DNA of 64,000 nt, taken from assembly GCF_900168255.1 (NCBI RefSeq), contig NZ_LT799838.1, positions 2,542,001 through 2,606,000 of the forward strand. The letters run 5' to 3'. Origin of the DNA: Psychrobacter sp. DAB_AL43B. GTDB taxonomy: Bacteria > Pseudomonadota > Gammaproteobacteria > Pseudomonadales > Moraxellaceae. Under the pieces are notes generated by a model, which saw nothing but the letters and a program-made list of their open reading frames with translations, did not search any database and was not told where the DNA came from. How positions within the stretch are numbered: the first letter of the stretch is position 1; every line of letters starts with the position of its first letter. Position numbers and translations under genes: made by a program. Below are positions 18,263-26,517 of the stretch, piece after piece.

Positions 18263-19624
18263 TTAAAGCACCATCGCCGCAATCCAACCAAATATCAATA
18301 ACGGAATGTTGTAATGAATAAAGGTTGGTACTACGCTGTCTTTGATATGGTCATGCTGTCCATCAACGTTGAGACCAGAAGTGGGTCCAAGCGTCGAATC
18401 TGACGCTGGAGAACCGGCATCACCAAGTGCGCCAGCCGTTCCGATAATCGCCACCGTAGCGAGTGGCGAAAAGCCTAGCGAAATACATAACGGCACATAA
18501 ATAGCGGCAATAATTGGGATGGTTGAGAATGATGAACCAATGCCCATCGTAACGACTAGACCTATGCTTAACATGACTAAAGCAGCAATGGCTTTATTAC
18601 CAGCAAACAAGTTCGTCGCCCCGTCGATAAGTGGTGCAATCTCACCAGTAGCTTTCATTACCTCGGCAAAGCCCTGCGCCGTAATCATAATAAAGCCAAT
18701 CATCGCCATCAGCTTGATACCATCGTTAAACACCGTATCAGCTTCACGCCACTTAACCACACCCGTCGCCATAAAAACGCCAAAGCCAAACATCGAGCCA
18801 AGCAATAGCGAGTCAGTATAAAGCTGCACTACAAAGGCTGTCACAATCGCAGCAATCGCCACCAGTGTTTTGAGCTTACTTTGCGTTTGTGCATCAGCCG
18901 CGGTTTTGCTCAAGGCATCACCTTCTACAACCACATCATGCGCTTCTCTATCGATTGCAAGCTGCTGATATTGACGAGGTTTACGATAGCTGATAAATAC
19001 TGCGATCAGTAAGCCCACGAACATACCCAAGGCTGGAATCGCCATCGCTTTGGTGACCGAAATATTGCTAATATCAATGCCCGCTTCACCAACGTTTTTG
19101 AGCATAATTTGATTGAGATAAATATCGCCAAAGCCATAGGGAATAAACATATAAGTGGTGACAAGCCCAAAAGTAATCAGACAAGCAATCAGGCGTCTAT
19201 CAATCTGCATGCGGTTAAAGGCGAGTAATAATGGTGGTACCAGCAAGGGAATAAAGGCGATATGAATAGGGATTAAGTTTTGGCTAAAGCAGCTCATGGC
19301 GACCAAGCCTGCAAACAGCATATACTTAATCATGCCACTGGTGCCACCAGCATCGATACGTTTGATGACTGCACCTGCTAAAGACTGTGGCAATCCAGAA
19401 TGTGCAATCGCGACCGCAAACGCACCTAGCAGCGCATAAGATAACGCAATTTGTGCACCGTTTTTAATCCCTTCTTGAAAGGCGTTCAAGGTATCGGTCA
19501 TACCGAGACCAGCGATGAGTCCACCTGCCAGCGCACCGATTAATAAGCTGAGCACCACGTGTACTCGCGCTAGTGACAACCCCAGCATGATGACAACTGC
19601 CAGTAGCACCGCATTGATAGCCAT
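18263..19624 (-). CDS. Na+/H+ antiporter family protein
   Basis: A 453-residue inner-membrane carrier with about 11 hydrophobic segments, matching the Na+/H+ antiporter family related to Bacillus YuiF and Haemophilus HI1107-like proteins (NhaC-like fold). Polar segments typical of the transport site are MSCFSQNLIPIHIAFIPLLVPP, GIGSSFSTIPIIAAIYVPL and GTAGALGDAGSPASDSTLGPT. A cytoplasmic linker near residues 220-245 is charged. The ion or substrate is not proven; some relatives transport organic acids or amino acids. It is divergent from lon and is transcribed alone. Confidence 0.8.
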   Translation of the reverse strand: MAINAVLLAVVIMLGLSLARVHVVLSLLIGALAGGLIAGLGMTDTLNAFQEGIKNGAQIALSYALLGAFAVAIAHSGLPQSLAGAVIKRIDAGGTSGMIKYMLFAGLVAMSCFSQNLIPIHIAFIPLLVPPLLLAFNRMQIDRRLIACLITFGLVTTYMFIPYGFGDIYLNQIMLKNVGEAGIDISNISVTKAMAIPALGMFVGLLIAVFISYRKPRQYQQLAIDREAHDVVVEGDALSKTAADAQTQSKLKTLVAIAAIVTAFVVQLYTDSLLLGSMFGFGVFMATGVVKWREADTVFNDGIKLMAMIGFIMITAQGFAEVMKATGEIAPLIDGATNLFAGNKAIAALVMLSIGLVVTMGIGSSFSTIPIIAAIYVPLCISLGFSPLATVAIIGTAGALGDAGSPASDSTLGPTSGLNVDGQHDHIKDSVVPTFIHYNIPLLIFGWIAAMVL

Positions 19625-19943
19625 ATTCTTGCCCCTTACCCTATATTTTGTAGCCTGTTATCGACCCATTTTGACATGCTGCCAATCTACTTATTACGCC
19701 CTAGCCTCTTGATTCACCCAGCCGTTATTTAGACCGAGTGGTTAAGACGCGCGTCAGTTTACCTGATTTTGCACATAAAACCCACGCGCAGAACCGAGTA
19801 GATATAAGAGAAAGCGCAAATAAACCCGCAATATTCTCTCTCCTGCTAGTGAGTAAGCCTTGCAATTTTATATAGCAGCACCATTTATCTAAACATGAAC
19901 CACGAACTTGACTTTACAAGTCTGGTGAACGAGGAAAGAATAT
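19625..19943. other. Divergent intergenic region, antiporter / lon
   Basis: A 319-base AT-rich spacer holding the promoters of two divergent genes. Apart from the heat-shock-like promoter noted separately I see no RNA gene, repeat or open frame of significance. Confidence 0.6.
19858..19887 (+). promoter_or_regulatory. Candidate sigma-32 (heat-shock) promoter of lon
   Basis: CCTTGCAA (19858-19865) and CACCATTTA (19879-19887), 13 bases apart, resemble the sigma-32 consensus CTTGAAA - 11-16 bases - CCCCATNT. They end 56 bases before the lon start. lon is a classic heat-shock gene, which supports the reading, but the match is partial. Confidence 0.4.
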
Positions 19944-22571
19944 ATGAGTGAACATAAAATTGACCAAGACAATATCGACATCGATGTCGACATTTCATCT
20001 ACCGTGGCTGATGATAGTACGTTAGATAATAGTACGTTAGATAATAGTGCTGTAGATAATGCTGCTTTAGATAATGTCGCTTTAGATAATGCCAGTGCTC
20101 AAAATGATGAGCATTCAGCAGACAATAAAAAAGAGCAGGCAAAAGATAATGCTGCTGAAAACTATCTACCGTTATTGGCACTGCGTGACGTTGTCGTTTA
20201 TCCGCATATGCAAATTGCCTTGTTTGTCGGGCGTGAACCTTCAGTCAAAGCTGTCGAATTGGCACAAGCCGAGTACGGCAACAAAGTACTGGTTCTTGCC
20301 CAAAAAGACTCGCTCACCGAAGATATTGATCACGACAACTTGTATCAATACGGCACGGTATGTCGCATCGTCAGTACCATGCCGCATGATAGCGATGAGA
20401 ATTGCATCAAAGTATTGATTGAAGGGCAATATCGAGCGCGCGTAGATTCAATAGAGAGTCATGACGAGCTATTGATGGCAAGCTTTGAGCGTGCTGATCT
20501 TGACGTCAGTATGGATGAGAGCCAGCAGAAAAACACTATACAAGCTTTGACCACGCTGTTTGAAAGCTATGCGGATGCGCGTCTGCGCAATGCGCGTGAG
20601 CTAACGCGCGTCGCAAAGCGTATCGATGACTTGCTTGAGTTGGTCTATTTTATCTCAACTCGTGTGTCGATGGATCTTGATATCAAACAGTCATTTTTAG
20701 AAAAAAATGATATCAAAACCCATATCAATACTTTGACCGAATATTTGGTCAAGCAAAGTGCTGAGCAAAACATCGAGCAAGATATCCAAGAAGCTGTCCG
20801 TCAGCAAATGGAAGACAATCAGCGCGAATACTTCTTAAACGAGAAGATGAAAGCCATTAAAAATGAGCTGTCAGATATGAATGACGGCGCGTTCGATGGT
20901 GATGATGATGTGGCTGAGCTTGAACAACGTTTAGATAAAGCTGACCTGCCGGAAGATGTGCGCAAAAAAGCCGAGCAAGAGATGAAAAAGCTCAAAATGA
21001 TGCCGCCAGCGTCCTCTGAGTCTTCAGTAGTCCGTAACTATATTGAATGGATTTTGGATACGCCGTGGAATGCGACGACCAAAGTTTCTATCAATTTGGA
21101 TAAAGCTAAAACGGTTTTAGACGAAGACCATTATGGCTTGCAAGATGTGAAAGATCGCATCTTAGAGTACCTCGCCGTGCAATCACGGGTGAAAAAACTT
21201 CGTGGTCCGATTCTATGTCTTGTCGGTCCTCCTGGTGTTGGTAAAACCTCATTAGGCGAATCGATTGCTCGTGCCACCGGTCGTAAGTTCGTGCGTATGG
21301 CGCTTGGCGGCGTACGTGATGAAGCTGAGATTCGTGGTCATCGCCGTACTTATATCGGTGCGATGCCAGGTAAAATCGTCCAGTCACTGGCAAAAGTCGA
21401 AGTGAAAAACCCGCTATTCTTATTAGATGAAATCGATAAGATGGCGCAAGACTTCCGCGGTGATCCAGCATCAGCATTGCTTGAAGTATTAGATCCATCA
21501 CAAAACGATACTTTTAACGACCATTATTTAGATATGGATTTAGACTTATCGCAAGTGATGTTTATCTGTACCGCTAATAGTATGGATATTCCAGCAGCGC
21601 TACTTGACCGTATGGAAGTCATTCGTCTACCGGGTTATACCGAAGCAGAAAAGGTTAATATCGCGCAGAAGTACCTTGTGCCAAAAGCCATTAAAAATAA
21701 TGGTCTTAAAGAAGGCGAGATTGAGATTGTTGAGGCGGCATTGCATAGCATCGTACGTAGCTATACCCGTGAAGCAGGTGTGCGTAACCTTGAGCGTGAA
21801 GTCAATAAGATTTGCCGCAAAGTGGTTCGCGGCTCGGTTGAAACGCATGGCGCTCGCGCTCCGAAAAAAGCAGAACGTCAACTGGTTGTAGTCGATGACA
21901 AAAATATCGATGACTATCTGGGCGTCCATCAATATGACTATGGCTTAGCTGAAGAAGAGCCTGAGATTGGTCGTATTACTGGGCTTGCTTGGACACAAGT
22001 CGGAGGTGAGCTACTGACCATCGAAGCGGTAGCGATGAAAGGTAAAGGCGAGCTTATCTTTACCGGTTCACTCGGCGATGTGATGAAAGAGTCTATTCGC
22101 GCTGCAATGAGTGTGGTACGCGCCCGCGGCGATAGCTTAGGGATTGACTACGAGACCTTTAAAACGACTGACGTCCACGTACATATGCCAGAAGGTGCGA
22201 CACCAAAAGATGGTCCATCTGCTGGTGGTGCACTAACGACAGCGCTGGTCTCTGCTTTAACTGGTATTGCTATTCGTCCTGATATTGCCATGACAGGTGA
22301 GATTACGTTACGCGGTAAAATCCTACGTATCGGTGGTCTTAAAGAGAAGCTGCTAGCTGCTCATCGTGGCGGTATCAAGCATGTCTTGATTCCAGATACC
22401 AACGAGCGAGACTTGGCGGATATCCCTGATAACGTCAAAGAAGGCTTAACCATTCAGCCAGTCGCGACGATTGATGAGATATTAAAAGTAGCATTGGTCA
22501 GAATGCCAGTGCCACTAAAACCTGTCAAAGTAACGGTTGATAAGACCAAAGGTAAAGCGTTGCACAATTAA
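19944..22571 (+). CDS. lon: ATP-dependent protease La (Lon)
   Basis: Lon degrades misfolded and short-lived regulatory proteins in the cytoplasm. Order: an unusual N-terminal extension (1-57), substrate-binding LON domain from YLPLLALRDVVVYPHMQ, AAA+ domain with Walker A GPPGVGKTS (about 428-436) and Walker B FLLDEIDKM, and C-terminal protease with the Ser759-Lys802 dyad (DGPSAGG and GGLKEKLLAAHRGG). At 875 residues it is longer than the 784 of E. coli Lon, largely because of five 5-residue repeats (S/A/V-T/A-L/V-D-N, residues 25-49) in an Asp-rich leader. GAGGAAAG precedes the ATG. Confidence 0.97.
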   Translation: MSEHKIDQDNIDIDVDISSTVADDSTLDNSTLDNSAVDNAALDNVALDNASAQNDEHSADNKKEQAKDNAAENYLPLLALRDVVVYPHMQIALFVGREPSVKAVELAQAEYGNKVLVLAQKDSLTEDIDHDNLYQYGTVCRIVSTMPHDSDENCIKVLIEGQYRARVDSIESHDELLMASFERADLDVSMDESQQKNTIQALTTLFESYADARLRNARELTRVAKRIDDLLELVYFISTRVSMDLDIKQSFLEKNDIKTHINTLTEYLVKQSAEQNIEQDIQEAVRQQMEDNQREYFLNEKMKAIKNELSDMNDGAFDGDDDVAELEQRLDKADLPEDVRKKAEQEMKKLKMMPPASSESSVVRNYIEWILDTPWNATTKVSINLDKAKTVLDEDHYGLQDVKDRILEYLAVQSRVKKLRGPILCLVGPPGVGKTSLGESIARATGRKFVRMALGGVRDEAEIRGHRRTYIGAMPGKIVQSLAKVEVKNPLFLLDEIDKMAQDFRGDPASALLEVLDPSQNDTFNDHYLDMDLDLSQVMFICTANSMDIPAALLDRMEVIRLPGYTEAEKVNIAQKYLVPKAIKNNGLKEGEIEIVEAALHSIVRSYTREAGVRNLEREVNKICRKVVRGSVETHGARAPKKAERQLVVVDDKNIDDYLGVHQYDYGLAEEEPEIGRITGLAWTQVGGELLTIEAVAMKGKGELIFTGSLGDVMKESIRAAMSVVRARGDSLGIDYETFKTTDVHVHMPEGATPKDGPSAGGALTTALVSALTGIAIRPDIAMTGEITLRGKILRIGGLKEKLLAAHRGGIKHVLIPDTNERDLADIPDNVKEGLTIQPVATIDEILKVALVRMPVPLKPVKVTVDKTKGKALHN
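20016..20090 (+). repeat. 15-bp tandem repeat (5 copies) in the lon leader
   Basis: Five 15-base units ending TTAGATAAT or GTAGATAAT. The first two are identical (20016-20030, 20031-20045); the rest have drifted. They encode the repeated LDN units of the Lon N-terminal extension. In-frame period, so copy number can change without breaking the gene. Confidence 0.85.
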
Positions 22572-22595
22572 TTAAATCACTGACAGTTCAATATT

Positions 22596-22633
22596 AAAAA
22601 AGCCGCTTACAGCAATGTAGGCGGCTTTTTTTT
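22596..22633 (+). terminator. Terminator of lon
   Basis: A long hairpin, AAAAAGCCGC with GCGGCTTTTT and an inner TACA/TGTA pairing, followed by a run of Ts, 25 bases past the lon stop. Confidence 0.9.
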
Positions 22634-22704
22634 GGCAATAATAAGCAACAATCTAAATAAAACCTTGTGCTATATTTTAGACAAATGTTTATTTAGTGAT
22701 TATC

Positions 22705-23841
22705 ATGATTTTAAACCGCTTAACTTTATCCTTATTGCTCGCTATCTCGCTTCCGGCAGCGTTAGTAGGCTGTCAGTCTAATATTGCGAAAGATAATTCT
22801 ATACCTACTAACTCAACGGTGACTGGCTTTAGCACTTCTGCCCCGATATCATATCAGCCCATCATAAAAACTGAAAAGCTAGAAGAAGAAATTGTAGTGG
22901 TAGCTAATGAAACAGCTAATGAAGCTACAACGCTGCAATGGGCAAGTAATTATCATTGGCAGTTAACACAAGTTAAAGACAAGAAAAATAACGCCATTAA
23001 TATCGATACTGATACACCGATTACTTTAGAAATCGCACCCAGTTCATTGAGTTTATCTCAAGGCTGCCAGCATTTTTCAATCGACTTTGGATGGATGGAT
23101 GCGCCACCTTTTGAGTATGGTAGCGATCTTAGGAAAAAACCCTTTGACTGTAAAAACACCCCTAATGATAAAATGGGTAAAGGCGATATAGAAGCGCTAT
23201 TTCCTAAAAACGGCATATTAAAATTAGGCATTACGCTGTCAGCAGTAGCAAAAAATGAACCCGATAATACTCAAATGGCACCGAAAAATTTGATGGTCAA
23301 AATCGAGAATGGCAATACATTAATGTTCACGGGTAAGTCTATAGCCTTTAAAAAACCAACGGGATTGCCGATAGATAAGGCATTACTAGAGCGCTATGAC
23401 TGGGAGCTAAAGAGCGCCGTTCGTAATACTTTTGATGGTAATGGAAAGGTTATATCTCGACAGTCTATTGGTCATTTTTATCATCCAGAGTTTCCAGTAT
23501 CGTTACGATTTAGAGGGTATGACGATAGTCAATACGCATTTTTTAGTTCTAGCTGCAATGGTATCTGTGGTCCTTATATATTGATGAAAGATTATACCTT
23601 GCTAGTTGGCTCAGGACCGCAAACAATGATGGGCTGCGGTGTTACTGGTAATAGAATTGAAAATGAGCTTTCTAAGCTTGTCAGTAACAGTAAAAGCACC
23701 CTTAGCTTAAGTTTACAGCCTTCCTACCCATCAGAAGCTCAGTCAAAAAACCAAACTGATTTCCCACGCTACAACCTATTGCAAACGATGGCATCAGGTG
23801 AAACCTTAGTTTGGCAAAACGAAATAAAAGAGACGCCTTAA
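22705..23841 (+). CDS. META/HslJ-like lipoprotein, copy 1
   Basis: A 378-residue putative lipoprotein: the signal peptide ends in a lipobox (AALVGC), so it is probably envelope-anchored. Two META/HslJ-like modules are visible. Module 1 starts YHWQLTQVKDKKNN and runs to LSLSQGCQHFSID; module 2 starts YDWELKSAV and carries the family core SSSCNGICGPYIL then GPQTMMGCG. META domains occur in HslJ, a heat-inducible protein linked to novobiocin resistance, but their biochemical role is unknown. I chose the ATG at 22705 over a GTG nine bases upstream. It is followed by a clear paralogue 55 bases later on the same strand. Confidence 0.75.
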   Translation: MILNRLTLSLLLAISLPAALVGCQSNIAKDNSIPTNSTVTGFSTSAPISYQPIIKTEKLEEEIVVVANETANEATTLQWASNYHWQLTQVKDKKNNAINIDTDTPITLEIAPSSLSLSQGCQHFSIDFGWMDAPPFEYGSDLRKKPFDCKNTPNDKMGKGDIEALFPKNGILKLGITLSAVAKNEPDNTQMAPKNLMVKIENGNTLMFTGKSIAFKKPTGLPIDKALLERYDWELKSAVRNTFDGNGKVISRQSIGHFYHPEFPVSLRFRGYDDSQYAFFSSSCNGICGPYILMKDYTLLVGSGPQTMMGCGVTGNRIENELSKLVSNSKSTLSLSLQPSYPSEAQSKNQTDFPRYNLLQTMASGETLVWQNEIKETP

Positions 23842-23896
23842 CGATATCTAAAATATTTATATGGATCTACATTTAATATAAAAACGGATAAGTATT

Positions 23897-25063
23897 ATGA
23901 CCCTTTCATGCCATTTATTGATACCAGCTCGTACACTTACTTTTATAAGCATGTTGGGGGTGACAGGCTTAGTCGGCTGTCAGACTATAGAAAATAGCAC
24001 AATAGAACCGATAATTGCTAAAGCTTCAAAACCAGTAGATACCGATGAAAGAATTATCACATTTCCACAAAGCGAAGATAATGAATATATTGGCTCATGG
24101 AAATTGCCTGAGCTGCCAGTTGAAAGTCTTAATCGCTTTGATTGGAAATTGGTGCGCTGGATAGATAATGAAGATGTGGTCACTCATGTTGATTCTGATG
24201 TTTATGCTGGGGGCAATACGGTGCCACCATTGATGCTTGATGTGCGCCCTAGTAATCTAGTGTTCAAATACGACTGTCAGCGTTATAGCCTGCATCATGA
24301 TGGCTACCATGATTATACGTATAGCTCCTATGGCGTAACGACCACCACGCCAGCATCTTGCTTAATAAACGATACGCAAGCGGCTAGCGATGTCTCGGAT
24401 TATTTGACCCAGCTGTTTCCTAAATATGGCAGAGGTCGCTTTAACCTTAAAGTTATCTCAACGCCAAAACAACTGCCATCAAAACAACAATCACTAAAAC
24501 TATCATCTTTCCTAAATAAAACTACTTCAAAACAATCAATTCCTTATGAATTGGCCGTAAACGCCCAAGATAAACAGTTTATCTTTGAAGGTACCCCGAA
24601 AAAACTACAACCAACTTCTGGTTTACCGATTACTTATGAGTTTTTAAAAACCTATCAATGGCGACTCGTTAGCGCGGTCGATAGTGATAATAAAGCCATT
24701 ACGGAAATTAGTCGTCCAGGCTTTCCAGTCACTGCCTATTTTGGTTACCCTATATATAACGAGGAACATCACGTTGGCTTTAGCTCTGACTGTAATGGCG
24801 TTGGTGGCCCCTACATTTTGACCGCTGATAACATACTATTAATCGGTTCAGGGGCACAATCGATGATGGGCTGTGGTCCGAAACGCGAGGCTGCGGAAGA
24901 TAAAATCCGTGAGCTTGAACAATTGAGCAAAAGCCAGCTGACCTTACAACAACTCTCAAATAACAATGTCGATAGCCCAAGCTTGCCTTATTATCTGCTC
25001 ACCCAAAAGCTTGATACAGGTGAAACCTTAATCTGGAAAAATAAAAAGACGGTCACTCGTTAA
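23897..25063 (+). CDS. META/HslJ-like lipoprotein, copy 2
   Basis: A 388-residue paralogue of the preceding gene. It has a lipobox (GLVGC near residue 28), a first META-like module starting FDWKLVRWIDNED, and a second starting YQWRLVSAVDSDNK with SSDCNGVGGPYIL and GAQSMMGCG. The last 25 residues (TGETLIWKNK) also match the end of copy 1 (SGETLVWQNE). The pair looks like a tandem duplication that has since diverged strongly, with conservation concentrated in the second module. The two probably share a transcript, ended by the hairpin at 25080. Function unknown. Confidence 0.75.
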   Translation: MTLSCHLLIPARTLTFISMLGVTGLVGCQTIENSTIEPIIAKASKPVDTDERIITFPQSEDNEYIGSWKLPELPVESLNRFDWKLVRWIDNEDVVTHVDSDVYAGGNTVPPLMLDVRPSNLVFKYDCQRYSLHHDGYHDYTYSSYGVTTTTPASCLINDTQAASDVSDYLTQLFPKYGRGRFNLKVISTPKQLPSKQQSLKLSSFLNKTTSKQSIPYELAVNAQDKQFIFEGTPKKLQPTSGLPITYEFLKTYQWRLVSAVDSDNKAITEISRPGFPVTAYFGYPIYNEEHHVGFSSDCNGVGGPYILTADNILLIGSGAQSMMGCGPKREAAEDKIRELEQLSKSQLTLQQLSNNNVDSPSLPYYLLTQKLDTGETLIWKNKKTVTR

Positions 25064-25079
25064 TATAAATTCAAGGCAC

Positions 25080-25112
25080 AAAAAAGCCAAGCATCACTCA
25101 CTTGGCTTTCTA
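25080..25112. terminator. Bidirectional terminator between convergent genes
   Basis: A 9-bp perfect stem (25083-25091 with 25101-25109) with A/T flanks on both sides. It lies between the META lipoprotein gene and the convergent secreted-protein gene and can serve both. Confidence 0.75.
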
Positions 25113-25138
25113 TATTAAAAACTAACCACTACAGACCA

Positions 25139-25561
25139 TTATTTAATCGTAACCGTCATATAATATGGCTTTGGCGTATTACCTTCGCGAGCTTGATTGC
25201 GCGGTTGTAGTACACGAATGGTTTGCTCACCAGTTTTATCCAATGTCACCGTTTCAGTGCTGATATCTGGCGAATTAGTGCCATAAAGTACAGGGTATAA
25301 GTCATCGCTACCAACGATAGTTGCGCTTACCTTTTGACCCTTTTTGGCATAAAACTGATATTCGCAGAAGCTGCTGCCTTTAACCGCACCAGCACGATTC
25401 ACATCGTAGCTGCCTTTTGCCATGCGCAGCTCTTTAACACCACAATCGGCATTATAGTGTAAGTCGCCCGTTTTCGATGCGGCTTGCGCCGTCATCGTGC
25501 CCACGCTCATGATACCTAAAACAAGGGCTGTAGACCCAGCCAACTTAGACAATGTTTTCAT
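25139..25561 (-). CDS. Hypothetical secreted beta-rich protein
   Basis: A 140-residue protein with a clear Sec signal peptide ending near TMTAQA, so it is periplasmic or exported. The mature part has two cysteines (NADCGVKEL and SSFCEYQFY) that could form a disulfide, followed by a beta-sandwich-like pattern (GQKVSATIVGSDDLYPVLYG, TGEQTIRVLQPRNQ, PYYMTVTIK). This is reminiscent of pre-peptidase C-terminal (PPC) domains, but the match is by impression only. No enzyme motif is visible. Confidence 0.6.
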   Translation of the reverse strand: MKTLSKLAGSTALVLGIMSVGTMTAQAASKTGDLHYNADCGVKELRMAKGSYDVNRAGAVKGSSFCEYQFYAKKGQKVSATIVGSDDLYPVLYGTNSPDISTETVTLDKTGEQTIRVLQPRNQAREGNTPKPYYMTVTIK

Positions 25562-25857
25562 ATAAAAACCTCACATAAATTATTATTAAAAATCTAATTA
25601 TTGAAATCGATATTTCTTACCGCTGCTATTTTGCATTACCGCTCAGCGATTGACCGTTTCATTTCGTCATCTTATTTTATCATCTCGTTATGTTAACTTA
25701 AGCGAATGTTAAGCCCGTCTAATTATATGTTCTATATAGGACTTACATATATTAACGCTTTGTTGCGCTTTTAATGGATATCTGCCGACGAGGCTTAGCT
25801 ATACTAAAGACGGGATTAACAAAACTCGATAAATTTTAAATATAAATGGAGATAATA

Positions 25858-26415
25858 ATGAATAAGACGATGATTGCCAGTGCCCTATTATGTGGTTCAG
25901 CCTTAGCGATGACAGGTTGTCAGACGGTAGAAGGTCAAATGCAAACGGGCAACCCTTTAAACCAGCCTGCTTTGAAGTCGACAATCAACGCGGTTGCTGG
26001 CAACAAAAATGAAATTGGACAAGTTTTCTTACGTCCAGTTGATGGCGGTGTACAAGTTTACGGTAAGCTCATGAATTTGCAGCCAGGTAAAACAGTATCT
26101 TTGCATATTCATGAAACGGGCAGCTGTGGCGATATGGGTAAAGCAGCAGGTGGACACTTTAATCCAGACAATAAACCACACTCTAACCCAGATGACATGA
26201 ATGGTCATGCCGGTGATTTGCCAAACTTAACTGCCAATGCAAATGGTGTTGCTACTATCAATTATGTAAATAAGAAAATCTCTGCTGCTGAAGCCGGTAA
26301 ATATAGCGTTAACCGTTTAGCCTTTATCGTTCATGGCGGCGTTGACGACTACACCAGCCAACCAGCAGGTAACGCAGGGGATCGTGTCGCTTGTGGTATT
26401 ATCGAAAAGAACTAA
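25858..26415 (+). CDS. sodC: Cu,Zn superoxide dismutase (lipoprotein)
   Basis: SodC dismutates superoxide in the envelope. All metal ligands are present: His83 and His85 (HIHE), bridging His100 (GGHFNP), His108 and His117, Asp120 (HAGDLP) and His159 (FIVHGG). Cys90 and Cys179 can form the structural disulfide. The signal peptide ends at a lipobox (MTGC, Cys21), so this SodC is probably membrane-anchored rather than free in the periplasm. The ATG at 25858 has GGAG 8 bases upstream; an in-frame ATG at 25846 would put that site inside the gene. The 185-residue length fits the family. Confidence 0.93.
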   Translation: MNKTMIASALLCGSALAMTGCQTVEGQMQTGNPLNQPALKSTINAVAGNKNEIGQVFLRPVDGGVQVYGKLMNLQPGKTVSLHIHETGSCGDMGKAAGGHFNPDNKPHSNPDDMNGHAGDLPNLTANANGVATINYVNKKISAAEAGKYSVNRLAFIVHGGVDDYTSQPAGNAGDRVACGIIEKN

Positions 26416-26461
26416 TAGCATTTAATACAAAGCTTTATTTTTGATATAAAAAAAGCGATAC

Positions 26462-26498
26462 AAAAAAACCTCTTAGATTATCTAAGAGGTTTTTTTTG
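26462..26498. terminator. Bidirectional terminator between sodC and topA
   Basis: A long perfect stem built on AACCTCTTAG and CTAAGAGGTT, with A runs before it and T runs after it, so it can end both sodC (plus) and topA (minus). The genes are convergent. Confidence 0.9.
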
Positions 26499-26517
26499 GC
26501 TTAAGGGTAAAGGAATT

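Noticed and set aside
19999..20181. Tyr/His-rich frame opposite the start of lon
   Set aside because: It only reflects the antisense of the LDN repeats.
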